From Diphasiastrum complanatum (lineage: Eukaryota > Streptophyta > Lycopodiopsida > Lycopodiales > Lycopodiaceae): a DNA stretch of 64,000 nucleotides. Below the pieces are notes generated by a model that was not told the origin of the DNA, did not search any database, and worked only from the letters and a program-made list of their open reading frames with translations. Shown piece by piece: positions 25,283-35,378 of this stretch; the first letter of the stretch is position 1; the number at the start of each line of letters is the position of its first letter. The stretch spans positions 23,526,422 to 23,590,421 of the forward strand of contig CM055109.1 in assembly GCA_029204225.1 (NCBI GenBank). The letters are read 5' to 3'. Both the position numbers and the translations under genes were made by a program.

Positions 25283-25651
25283 ATGGCCAGAGCGAAGCAA
25301 ACAACCAGGATTGATCAACATCCCAATCCAGTTCAAGGTGAAGTTTCGAGCCTCAGGCCACCCGGTACTGGTAGGAGAACATCGATTAGAAGAAGCCATT
25401 GGATGAGAGAGATAAAAAAGTATCAAAGGTCAATGGAGCTTATGATTTCAAAAACTCCATTTTATCATTTGGTACGTGAAATCACCAGAGAGAATCTGGG
25501 TATGTACAATCGCTTTACAGTTTCAGCTATTATGGTCTTTCAAAAAGCCTATGAAGATTTTCAAGCTCAATTTTATGAGGATTCCTTCCTGTTTGCCATC
25601 CATGCAAAGCGTGTCACCATTATGCCCAAAGATTTTCAACTTTTTATCTAG
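25283..25651 (+). CDS. open histone H3-like part of the locus (122 codons)
   Basis: This part is still open from ATG to a TAG created by the frameshift at the end of a3. It covers the whole histone fold. The N-tail is about 45 residues, has MARAKQTTR like H3 and CENH3, but lacks the canonical K9/K27 ARKS repeats. The region before aN reads RRTSIRRSHWMREI where H3 has the RYRPGTVALREI block. Nucleosomal H3 packages DNA with H4; CENH3 marks centromeres. The length of loop 1 (REIT to FTVSA, 18 residues, against 17 in canonical H3) and NRF in place of NRW favour a CENH3-type relative, strongly diverged. Confidence 0.75.
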   Translation: MARAKQTTRIDQHPNPVQGEVSSLRPPGTGRRTSIRRSHWMREIKKYQRSMELMISKTPFYHLVREITRENLGMYNRFTVSAIMVFQKAYEDFQAQFYEDSFLFAIHAKRVTIMPKDFQLFI

Positions 25652-26654
25652 ATTAAGAGATAGAAGTTCTGGTCTTCACAAGGGTGAGGCCTCTACGACT
25701 CATCCACCTCCAATGGATAGAACAAACCTTCCCACACGAATGACTCGCAAGCAAGCAAAACTAAAGAGATCCCAAGACCCCCAGGAATTCACGAGGAAGG
25801 GAATACGTAGTAAAAGGACAAAGAACCATAATACTAATAATAATGAAACTCTTAAATTTGATAGCGGGTCAAATACAGAGGCAGAGGAACACATTTTAGA
25901 AGATGTTTCAAAAAAGACTATTGATACTGTATTTTCACTAATTTCTGATTATGATGTATCACAATTGCCTGAGAATACTGTAAATAAATTGAATGTTCTT
26001 GTACGTACTTTTTGAATCCGATTACTATAATGGATACGAGAAAATTATTAGTAAAAAAATTGATGGACTCAATGGTTACTTTTCTCTAACTATTCCAAAG
26101 ATTGATTATATATTACGATTTCATGATTTTGATTGTAACGTTCTTAAGAAAAAAAAAAATATGTAACAGATGTTATAATTGATGGTGGGCTGGTGTTACT
26201 GCAATATGCCACTAGTTAAGATTCAAAAAAAAAAGTTTTCATCGTCACTGGTCTTTGCGTGGAACAAAATCTAATGCACAACAATGAAGCATTGGAACTT
26301 TTGAAGAGGATTTTTATACAATGCAGTCCAACTACAAAACTATTTGTGGTTCCTTATGCATCCAAGTAAGTATAGTATTGAGACTTATTTGCTGTACTGC
26401 TAGCTTTACTTTGGTAAGATGTCAAAAAACTGATTAATAAAAATGAAATATGTTTTGCAGGCTGCATTGGAGTTTAAATATTATTTCCATGGCCACTATT
26501 TCGGATGGGGTGGTGAAACCTATATGCATTAAAATGAATTCTTGTGAAAATACCCACAGAATTTTTGATAAACAACTTCTTACGATTCTTCAAGTATTGC
26601 CAACTTCAGCCACATCTATGGCTGAACCAAAAATAATATCAATCAAGTTATTAA

Positions 26655-26737
26655 CATTAGTGATGAATGTATTCAGAATTTTAATTAGATAGACCTCATA
26701 CGAAAATGTATTCATAATTTTATTCCGATAGACCTTA
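26655..26737. repeat. 41-bp tandem duplication inside the protease exon
   Basis: AATGTATTCAGAATTTTAAT...AGACCTCATACG is followed directly by AATGTATTCATAATTTTATT...AGACCTTACAT. The extra copy introduces a TAG in the frame that leads into the catalytic-cysteine block. It is one of the lesions separating the His and Cys parts of the protease domain. Confidence 0.65.
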
Positions 26738-27509
26738 CATTTGTTTCTCAACAACAAGATGCATTTAGTTGCGGCTGGTTTACGCTCCATAATGCAAAGA
26801 TATTTTTTGAGTGGTATAATTTTCAACAAGACACGGTCGATATCGAGCAAGTGAGCATCATGATCCTACTTGTTTTTTATTTTATGTATTTTTCATTATG
26901 AATGCGGCTGTATTTCTCAACTCAATTTTGTGTGTGTTTGCAGTTCTCGCTTGGTGTGTACACATTTAATTATGTGTATAAATTCAGACAAGATTGAATC
27001 AAACTCATCCTTACAAAGGCAGTAATATGTGATCCTAAAAATGATAAGGCTGATTTAAAAGCCAGGTCAAAATTAGGAGCCTTTTCTCCTGATGTCACTA
27101 TTATGGATCACAAAGGTGTTGCATTTTATAATGAGAGATCTATTGTTAAAGAAGAGATCAAGTCGATGGAGCACAGACCAAAGAAAGAGAGGAAGTCAGC
27201 ACGACCACAAGAAAAAGTAGTCAAATCTTCAGAATAAAGCTCAGTTTGTAAAAAAAAAGTCCAATGTTCGGGTTCACTTTTATTGATATAAAAAGCTTTA
27301 ACACAGTAAATTTATTTTCACGATCTCGTGTGCTTGCTTTTGCATATCATGGCTCTTCTATCACCTTAATCATCGTACCTAGATCTTTGCATTTTGTAAA
27401 TTGTTCTTGTCTATTCCGTATCTGCATAAGAAAAAAATGTTTTATTAAATACTGCATAAAACATAACTTTGTATTGCTAACAAATTATTGCATCAAATAA
27501 AATCAAATA

Positions 27510-28709
27510 TTAAAAAACTTACCAATTTCTCATGAACAATGAACCTAAAGTATTCAGGAAGCTCGTATTGTAATAAGACAAGCTCTGTTTGGATAAAGTG
27601 AAGGCTCCAGTCTTCTTCAACTTCAACAGTAGTAATAAGCATGTCATTGTATCTAATGTCAATTTGCTTTCTATTACTGTGTCCATCTTGTTCCATGTCT
27701 TGATCTAATGGTATCAATGTTGTACCAATCCTTTTCCATCTTTGGTAGTTAAAATTAAGGCTCAATGTTTGTCTTTCAATTTGATATCGAAAGCAAATGG
27801 AGCCTTTTTTTATTCGGCAATCTATTTCTCCGTTAGATTTATGGTCCCAACCTTTGTCCAATGTATCATCAGACAAATCCTTACAAATAAATAATATCGG
27901 TGTTCTATGCACATTTGCAATCGAAAAAAATCAACAAATACATTCAAAGAAATAAACCAACTTAATCGGACATTTTTGGACCCAGTACTTATTTTCATAG
28001 AATTCTTCACATCAGTAAAGAGCTTGCATCGAAATGATTCTGAAACAATGTTGTCAGGAGTAATCCATTCTTCACTATCCAACTTTGGAAGTGGAAGGGC
28101 CTCAAGGTTTCCAAATCTTCCATGCGTATCTGGAATGTAAAGTGATTCATAAAAATAGATTCCACTGTCAGCAAGTTCTTTTGAAGATCGGTCTTTGTAC
28201 TGCAATTTTTCTATATATGAATGTATGACATCCAATATACCTGCAAGTGATTTTCCATTCCTTTATATTTAATGGATATAAATCTGCATGATAGATATGA
28301 GTTTCCAAATAGATATCCAAATTCAGTATGCTAAATAAAAGTAACTGCATAGAATAATAGAGTTGAATTTAGTTGCATAAAAATAAAACCGCATTCAGAT
28401 ACGCATTTTTTATGATCATTTGGATTGATGAATTGAATATTCAACTTGGAATGCATATAAACATGTTGAACTAACACCTCTGAAATGGATTGTCCACCTA
28501 GCGATGCTCTAAAGTCAAGAATCCTAGCTTTTCAGTAGGACCTGAAACATAACTTGCATCGTTTTCTCTTTCTAAACGGTCCTTTTGATGATGGATGCAT
28601 TAATACCCATGTGTTTTTGACGTATTTTTTTGGTATCCAATTTCCTGCTTCGTCTTTCTCATTGTGAAGAATGACAGAATCAAGTGTGGATCTCGGTCTC
28701 CTTGATGCC
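27510..28709 (-). pseudogene. unrecognised spliced gene, convergent with the H3-protease locus
   Basis: The ATG at 28707-28709 opens MASRRPRSTLDSVILHNEKD and continues through a basic segment (KRKRCK). A short intron-like piece (GTTATGTTTCAG) may follow. After a further gap an acceptor CTTGCAG near 28246 opens a long frame with DVIHSYIEKLQYKDRSSKEL and LEALPLPKLDSEEWITPDNI; a frameshift near 27910 leads to a second frame ending before a GTAAG-like donor near 27520 (RFIVHEKL). About 330 residues in total, no family recognised. It runs tail to tail with the H3-protease locus, with about 270 bases between them, which suggests one element or gene pair. Damage is lighter than in its neighbour. Confidence 0.45.
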
Positions 28710-28717
28710 ATGTTTTC

Positions 28718-28827
<110 letters not shown>

Positions 28828-29380
28828 GGATTCTTCCTCGTTTCTATCTACCCTATCTTGCTATCAAACAAACAGACCACTACATACGTACAACCTCTTC
28901 AAAGACACAAGGTTTCTGACTTACCCAACATTCTACACCTAAAATAAAAAAAGTTTCTTTAAGAAGTGAAGAAACTACCAAAAAAAAAAAATTCTAAAAG
29001 TAGAGGACTCTACAAAAAATTTTAAACTATAACTATAATGGAGGGAAACGTAATTTCTCCTTCCTTTTTTTGAATGCACGTCACCTTCTAGAAAACTTCG
29101 GTATATGACTCTATATAAACATGCAGCTCTTGACATTTCCTCCTTACAACATTGTGAAGAGTCTTTCCGATCTTTCACCTACGGAAAGTGCGCCCTGCCA
29201 GTTTGATACTTGCAAGAAGATCTATTTGGTATGCTCTCTTCCTCTCTACTCTTTAGTTTTGCCATGGTTGTTCTCCTCTTGCTTGATTATAGCATTAGAC
29301 AGGACGCTCTCAATGTTATGTAGAAACTAATCATCAAATGATGCCTTTTCTACTAAGTTTCAATGTTCATAATGATAGCT

Positions 29381-29948
29381 GTCCAGCGGTGGACATTTTA
29401 TGGGCTTACTTTGTTGAAATAGAAGCACATCTTGCCCAAAAGGTAGCGATGGAGGCTTACCTCTTGTGACAACATCTTCTAGAACTTTTTGATGGTAGCG
29501 ATGGTTGATTAGCCGCTAGTATGGCTATACATATAGCACATTTATCTCTAAAATGAAGTGCTAAAGCAGCCCTATCCAGAGCAAATTTGTGGCTACATTT
29601 CATACATAACTTTGTGCATATGTCCACAACGATGGACAACAAGTGATGCGACAACATACCTTCTCTCTCTTTTTTGAGTAAGCTTTTATGAGAGATATGT
29701 GTGGGAAGTCCAGTGATGGACTTTGAGTAAGCTTTTATGAGAGATATGTGTGGAAAGTCCAACGATGGACAAATTGCTTCATCCTCTAAAAATACTTATC
29801 TACTATCCAATGGATAGTAGTGGTATCTTTTCATTATACTTTGACGGTTTTGTGAACCCTTGGCTTACAGTCCAGATAACAAGCTTACTCTACAATCGTT
29901 TATTGGTTTTTTTAAACTCATTCCTTCTATTGTCCAAAGATGGATAGA
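29381..29948. repeat. array of spaced palindromes of the form TCCA-n-TGGA
   Basis: Six palindromes with the same core occur: GTCCAGCGGTGGAC (29381), TGTCCACAACGATGGACA (29621), GTCCAGTGATGGAC (29708), GTCCAACGATGGAC (29757), TACTATCCAATGGATAGTA (29801) and TGTCCAAAGATGGATA (29931). Five of the six carry (G)ATGGA on the right arm. Confidence 0.6.
29674..29771. repeat. 49-bp tandem duplication
   Basis: TTGAGTAAGCTTTTATGAGAG...AAGTCCA(G/A)(T/C)GATGGAC occurs twice in direct succession, starting at 29674 and 29723, with three or four differences. Each unit ends in one of the TCCA/TGGA palindromes. Confidence 0.8.
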
Positions 29949-31765
29949 AGGAGCTTTGAGGGCTTACTTTTAAGAAATGATTTTGCTCTTTGTTCTCACA
30001 ATGTATTGATACTCTCGCAAATCATTTCATTACATTTTACAAATCTCATCCTAGTAAATAGAATAACTATCGGTGAATGTGATAATGTAGCAACATGTGT
30101 TACTACAACCTTTTTCTACTACACTCTGGTTCTTACTCGAACCAAGCGTTATCGCATTCAAAATAAAGGTATGCTTTCTAATGAGACTTTACAAAACAGA
30201 AAATACATTCTACTTACGTTACTTAAATGTCTTTCAACTCTGAAAACGCAACTAAGAAAACCATATTTCTTGTCGCTATGACATAAAGATAGTACTTTCA
30301 CGAAAAAAACAAATATGCTAGCATCTCAAGAAGCCTCGTCTGCAAACATTCATGTATGAATTCTTGTTATCAATTTAGATACGAATGCTACAACACAAAC
30401 AAGATAAGTAGTTTCAAAAAAACGCTTATTACGATTCTTCAATATGCTTCTTCCTTTCTTCAAAAAGAAACGACCTAAGTAAAAGACACTATAACTGAAA
30501 CTTTGGTCAATAAATTTCACGGTAAGGACTCCAATAAGACGGTCTTAGACAACATGGAAATGCATAAGATACATTATCTTTACAAAAGGGTTCGAATGGC
30601 ACGGATCTGCCCTAATACTTGGTAAAGACATTGGAAATCACTTACTAAGTAACCCACTTTGTCTATCCAAAACAGTGTCTGCATACCATGGTAATGTGTG
30701 ATTCCTATATAACAATCATGGTATTGCTATCCACCTTGATAAGTGTCACTTTAGACTTTTGGTGAGATACAACTGGAAAGCAAGGATATGCTCAGGAGTA
30801 TGGACAACAATGCATGACATACCTCACTCTGTAAGAGTCACTTGGGTTAGTATAGCATGGATTTGCTCTAATACTAGCACACGTGTCCCCTCCAGGTCTT
30901 TTGGCTAAGTAAAACTTTAACGGTTAAAATTTTTCGTACTCCTCTATGCTTAATACGAACTGATATGGACCAATTGCCCGTAAGCTGATCAGTGGCACTC
31001 ACTCTGATACGGTGATATAATGGCCTGGCCTATTGCTAAAACATTGTTTGTTTGGGAAGACTGGACTATGTTTTAAAATGTTATTCAAAGTTATTTAGTA
31101 TAACTTCTTTTGGACATGAATAACAACTGTCGTTCAGCCATGACACATGTCTTCCTCACTAAACTAACTTGAGCGTTTTTGTTTGGTGGGATGGCGGCAT
31201 CAGCTAGTGGACGTCTTGAAAGTGGTTATGCTTTATGGTGCTTTCTAGTACTGTATTTTACTTTTCAACTATATTTTACCTTGTTGGATTATGAATAAAG
31301 ACTTTAAAGAGCTTCTTGCTTTGTCAAGAGGAACTAAGTGTCGTCTTGTATATATATATATATTACCAAAATAGAAATAACAAGCAAATCCAACAATTAG
31401 CAAATTCAATAAACATAAAGATAATAACAGACATGATTGACCGAGCAAGAATGAAATAGCAAGAACATCCAAATGCAAATCGGTAGAATTTCCACCTTCC
31501 TGATTGAACATGAAAAATGAACTACAAAGTACTACTTATAGTGGATTATAGGGCACTTGGCCTCAATTCCTATTGGCCAAATCAAAGCATGAGAGTGCCA
31601 AGGGAGTCCTCAATGACAATAGCCGAGTCATCAAATTGCATGCAAATTGTCCATTCAAGTGTGCATCTTGCAAGGGTGGTGAGCATTGGAGAGTCTACTA
31701 TCTTTTAATACTTTTTGGATAGTAGTAGTAGACATGAGGTGACTTGTTTCTTACCTTTAAGGTCC

Positions 31766-32356
31766 ATGGTGTTTATTACTTTGTATGACAAGACAATGAA
31801 ATGGGTTGCTTTGAAATCTACATTTGTTGTTGATAAAGCAATTTCAATGGATAACTATTTTTGTAATAGTTTGAATAGAGTCATAAAAGATGAGACATCA
31901 TTTGCTTTGGTAATCTTTGTGTCCACATGCTTTGTGCATGATCATTCCAATGTAAGGACCAAAGATTATCCTATTTCAATGATAGGAATAATGGTAGTGT
32001 TTTGCTCTTCAAGTAGAGATTGTAGAATCTCCTTGTTTTCAACCAAAGAATTTGTCAATGGTGGAAATGTGATCTTTCAAGAGTGGAAGATTTGTAAACT
32101 TGAAGAATCACCTTTGGATCAACACCTTAGTCAATTCATTGATGGTTTGGAGTCAGGTCAAGTGGAGGAGCAAGCTCAAGACCCAAGAACTCCAAGAAAA
32201 ACCATGAGTATCAAGATGGAGCCATCTAGGCTCAATCATATGGATCAAGCAAGGCAAGTTGTCTTTGGCAGCAATATGTATGCACATAATAGTTTTATTG
32301 ATGTATCTTCAAGTGCACAAAATGCTTTGGAATCCATGGCTTGGCATGATGTATAG
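31766..32356 (+). CDS. hypothetical 196-codon frame directly upstream of an LTR
   Basis: The first ATG is at 31766 (the frame is open from about 31715). It encodes a protein with a hydrophobic middle (FALVIFVSTCFVHDH) and a Gln/Glu-rich end (SGQVEEQAQDPRTPRKT). I do not recognise a domain. It ends 200 bases before a polypurine tract and LTR in the same orientation, where RNase H would be expected in an autonomous Copia element; none is present. It could be cargo or gag-derived sequence of a non-autonomous element, or chance. Confidence 0.35.
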   Translation: MVFITLYDKTMKWVALKSTFVVDKAISMDNYFCNSLNRVIKDETSFALVIFVSTCFVHDHSNVRTKDYPISMIGIMVVFCSSSRDCRISLFSTKEFVNGGNVIFQEWKICKLEESPLDQHLSQFIDGLESGQVEEQAQDPRTPRKTMSIKMEPSRLNHMDQARQVVFGSNMYAHNSFIDVSSSAQNALESMAWHDV

Positions 32357-32561
32357 TTTTTGAAGTGTGCTACATGTATATAGACACATTTGTGGAACAT
32401 CTTGTAAGGGATCCTTTAAGAGGTGGTGAAAGATCCTTCATGGACATCATTCTCTATTGGAGTCTCAAAAGTTCCTTGTTTGTAGCTGGATTTTTTAGAC
32501 ACTTCTAAAAGCGTTCATTCATCTAGCAAGAGAGATGTAGATAGATCAAGCTAAATTTGAG

Positions 32562-33253
32562 GAGTGTGAAGAATTGCCAAAAATTGGCAAATCTAGCTTG
32601 ATCAAAAACTATGTAGTATAATGTAAATTTTGTACATAAGTGGATTCCACACATGTGTGGCCAAGATGCCATGTGGCAACCCACTCCTAATGTAGGTTAG
32701 GTCAAGTCAAGAGAGTTGATCATGTCTATTTGGTGGTCATCCCTATTTTATAGGACCTACACCTATATTTGACCAACTAGCTACCTACCAAGCATAACTC
32801 TAGGATCTAGGCTAGGGTTTTCATTTTAGGGCAAGAAGGGTGAGTTAACTTCCTTATTACATGTTGGGAATCCACCTAACTTCAAGAAGGAAGTCGAATT
32901 TGCTATGTATTCCAAGCTCCCATAGTGAGAAGATAGAAAATTTTTGGAGCTCATTGGCAATCTCAAGCTAGTTCAGTATGTACATTGAATTTTCGTGATC
33001 CAAATGAAACCAAATCAAATTCTACTTGTTTCTCAGGTTGGAGGCCGTACTACAGCATGTAGTACACACGTGTGGGCTCAGATTTCAATGTTGATCAAGT
33101 CTTTTGATTGTTAATGCTTGTTGTTTGTCAAATTGCCAATCTAGATCAACTTTTTTGTGTCTAGTTTTTTGATAGATTGTTAAGCAAGCATCCAATCAAT
33201 GTTGTGGATCTTTTGTAGATCCATTTATGGTCCTAAAGTATAGTACTTTCACA
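32562..33253 (+). mobile_element. 3' LTR of a plus-strand retrotransposon, 5' end lost
   Basis: The segment starts TGTGAAGAATTGCC and ends TACTTTCACA, so it has the TG...CA ends and short inverted repeat (TGTGAA/TTCACA) of an LTR, about 692 bases. A purine run (AAATTTGAGGAG) immediately precedes it, as a polypurine tract should. No second copy was found in the window. The DNA to its right resumes inside a Gypsy integrase, so it inserted into an older element. Confidence 0.6.
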
Positions 33254-33400
33254 ATGTAGGCCATCGGCAGTCTGATTGGGAACAATACCTTCCACTGGTG
33301 AAATTTGCATATAACAGTGCAAAAACATTCAACGACCGGATTCAGCCCTTTCATGCTTATGTATGGTTTTCTTTTCCAAATTTTTTCCTACAAGAAAAAA
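33254..33400 (+). mobile_element. Gypsy integrase remnant
   Basis: The plus-strand frame at 33257 reads GHRQSDWEQYLPLVKFAYNS and goes on to a degraded SPFMLMYG-like block. This is the conserved WxxYLPxxEFAYN block of Ty3/Gypsy integrases. Everything between here and the 3' LTR of the same orientation has been lost. Confidence 0.7.
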
Positions 33401-33403
33401 TTT

Positions 33404-34480
33404 AAGTTTAGGGGGAAGAAATGTTACATACCTATGTAACTAGCAAACCCCTATTGGTCCATTTAGTGTTGGGAGCTAAATGGCAAGTTATCCTTAGGAT
33501 TAAGGATATGTGCCTTTGGATAAGGGCAAGCAAGTAACTATACCTTGGTCGGAGGTATGGAGTAATGTGACCCTTGGACAAGGGGTACCCTTATGATTAA
33601 GGGTAGGTGTCTTAGATTAAGGTACTAGTGTCCTGGGTAAAGGGCAGGTAGGTGTCTATGCCTTGGATGGAGGTATGGAACCTAGAGTGGTGTTAGAAAG
33701 TCATTGGATGACTATTTTTCTAAACCTTGGGCCTCAACCTTGAACCATATCACTTTAATGGTCTAGGACCAAAGTATACATGCACAACTTGGGCATTGGG
33801 ACCTAGTAGGAGGGCGCACTTCCAATGGGTCTAATGAGTTCCCAACTCTCACAAGAAAGGCATTCAAAGAGTCATAGGTTATGGAAGGAGTCTCTTGACT
33901 TTCCATAAGCCTATGGAGGTTCTTTAACTCCCCTAGGCTTCTCTCTCTCTCTCATTGGATGGGCATGGAACTCCATAGGCACTAAAGGGGTCCATGGGCC
34001 ATCTATATGAGAGTAGTAGGGCACCCATTGGGAGGGGAGAGATCTCTCTTGCTTGTTTTGCTTATGCTCAAGTGTTGCTACTAGTGGGTAGAGTACTTTC
34101 TTGTGTGTAGTATGCTTAGGGTTTGGATCTTGCTTATGGTATGGGACATCAGTAGGGTTTGGATCTTGAGTATGCTGTAATCTATTGTGGTATGCTTGTG
34201 ATTTTTTTATAGTTAGCAAGCCTGGTGCTAGATAGGTCTTGCTTGGAGATTGGATCTAGCTATGATTGGGTGGTGAATACTTGAGGCCAGCTTGTTATCT
34301 ATCTTTGTGTTTAAGAGTAGGGACATAGTTGGAGGAGAGATCCTTGGAGGCTTCCAGATCCTTGTTTGCAGGTGGAGGCATCCTAGCTTGGAGTTGGGGA
34401 GCATCTTGGAGCTTGCAGGTTGCTTGGAGGACATTTGGAGTCTCTAACTTGGATTTGGAGGTCTTCCTCACCTCTACTTG
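33404..34480 (+). mobile_element. polypurine tract and probable 3' LTR of the Gypsy element
   Basis: AAGTTTAGGGGGAAGAAA (33404-33421) is a typical polypurine tract and is followed by TGTTACATACCTATGTAAC, a plausible LTR start. The next kilobase has imperfect GG-rich direct repeats (CCTTGG...GGAGGTATGGA occurs twice at 33540-33690) and no coding sequence. The right end is uncertain; by 34500 the sequence belongs to a different, minus-strand Copia element. Confidence 0.5.
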
Positions 34481-34489
34481 TGAAATTTG

Positions 34490-34649
34490 GATTCGCCATT
34501 GATTTGTTGTTTGTCAAGAGTAGACGAGCTTGGTCCTTCAAGCGACTGAGGAACTGGAAAGTTCAATATGTCATGAGAATCTGACAGGTTGGTTGGATGG
34601 GCTATGCCTTTTCCCTTGAGGTCTTCAAATCAATCTTCGATGAAGATAA
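34490..34649 (-). mobile_element. older Copia element, part 2 (downstream of the integrase), split by an insertion
   Basis: Minus-strand codons here continue the frame that ends at 40735: IFTSRDVIF is formed across the insertion of the younger Copia element (34650-40729), once one GATAA copy is removed. The following residues (EGPSSSTLDKQQINGE) are the variable linker between integrase and reverse transcriptase. It has one in-frame TGA. The left boundary with the Gypsy LTR is not sharp. Confidence 0.65.
34645..34649. repeat. 5-bp target-site duplication GATAA, left copy
   Basis: GATAA immediately before the TG of the left LTR; the identical partner is at 40730-40734. Confidence 0.85.
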
Positions 34650-35378
34650 TGTGAAGTTTTTAGCACGTGTGAACTTCACCACACACCCTACAGGATCTTA
34701 CTGAGGTGTTGTGATTGCACAAGATTGATCAAAGAACAGTATGCTTGAAAAATCTAAGGCAAGAGCACAATGACATACATCTGATGAAAAAATATAACTC
34801 TTCACTATGAGAAATGAATGTCGAAAATAATTCTAAGTGTCCAGTATGGGAAAAAAATACTGCTCTCGGGTAGAGAGAGAAAATCATACATAGAAAACTC
34901 GGATAGAGAGAGAATGAGTTTAAAATACTAAAATCTCAATATTCACAATATGGCAAAACATGCCCAGCATTCCCTACATGAGAGAGACTCGAATTCCTAT
35001 AGTGAAGTTGCATGGAAAGTCCACTTAACTGAACTAATTCACCTACCAGAGATCCACATGTGTAACTGCATGCATGGATGTTGCATGTATTGTATGTCAA
35101 CTCATAAAATTGCCTAGACATGTGTAGATCACAAAAACTACTTTGCATGTTGCATGCACTGATTGCATGTGGCTTGCATGCATACAGTAAGACTTTGCAT
35201 GCTATCTAAGCATCTGCAAGTCATCATAATTGAACCTATCTAATTCAAATCTGAGCTACACTAGAAGGATATGTGCTCAATTCACACTCATTATATGTAC
35301 AACATGAAATCTAGTGGAAATCATCATGGACATGACCCAAACTCGAGATAGGAAGATAATATTTTAATAATCTTCACA
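34650..35378 (-). repeat. 3' LTR of the complete Copia element
   Basis: 729 bases, starting TGTGAAGTTTTTAGCAC and ending AATCTTCACA on the plus strand. Differences from the other LTR (I count roughly 35 over 730 bases by eye) show that the insertion is not recent. Confidence 0.9.

Larger units (their letters stand above)
25283..27237 (+). pseudogene. CENH3-like histone H3 fold followed by a basic extension and a Ulp1-like C48 protease
   Basis: From ATG 25283: MARAKQTTR, an H3-type N-terminus; then MREIKKYQRSMELMI (helix aN), FYHLVREIT (a1), a loop one residue longer than canonical H3, as in plant CENH3, an a2 helix, and FAIHAKRVTIMPKDFQL (a3), almost identical to H3. A one-base gain in a T-run near 25642 shifts the frame into LSRLRDRSSG, the H3 C-terminus, which continues as a Lys/Arg/Asn-rich tail to 26015 instead of ending. 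Another shift leads to 26365; introns 26366-26460 and 26851-26943 have GT-AG ends. Exons 26461-26850 and 26944-27237 carry LHWSL (His), MNS (Asp position is Asn), QQQDAFSCGWF (Gln, Cys) and a basic tail ending at TAA 27235. Known C48 enzymes cleave SUMO/ubiquitin-like proteins. Several frameshifts, a 41-bp duplication and an in-frame TGA near 26996 mean this copy is dead. One gene or two adjacent ones cannot be proved here. Confidence 0.7.
28830..31510. other. gene-free stretch with short palindromes
   Basis: No supportable gene. Open frames of up to 113 codons have no similarity. The part 29381-29948 contains a recurring spaced palindrome and a 49-bp tandem duplication described separately. 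A short (TA)n run lies at 31348-31362. Confidence 0.45.
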
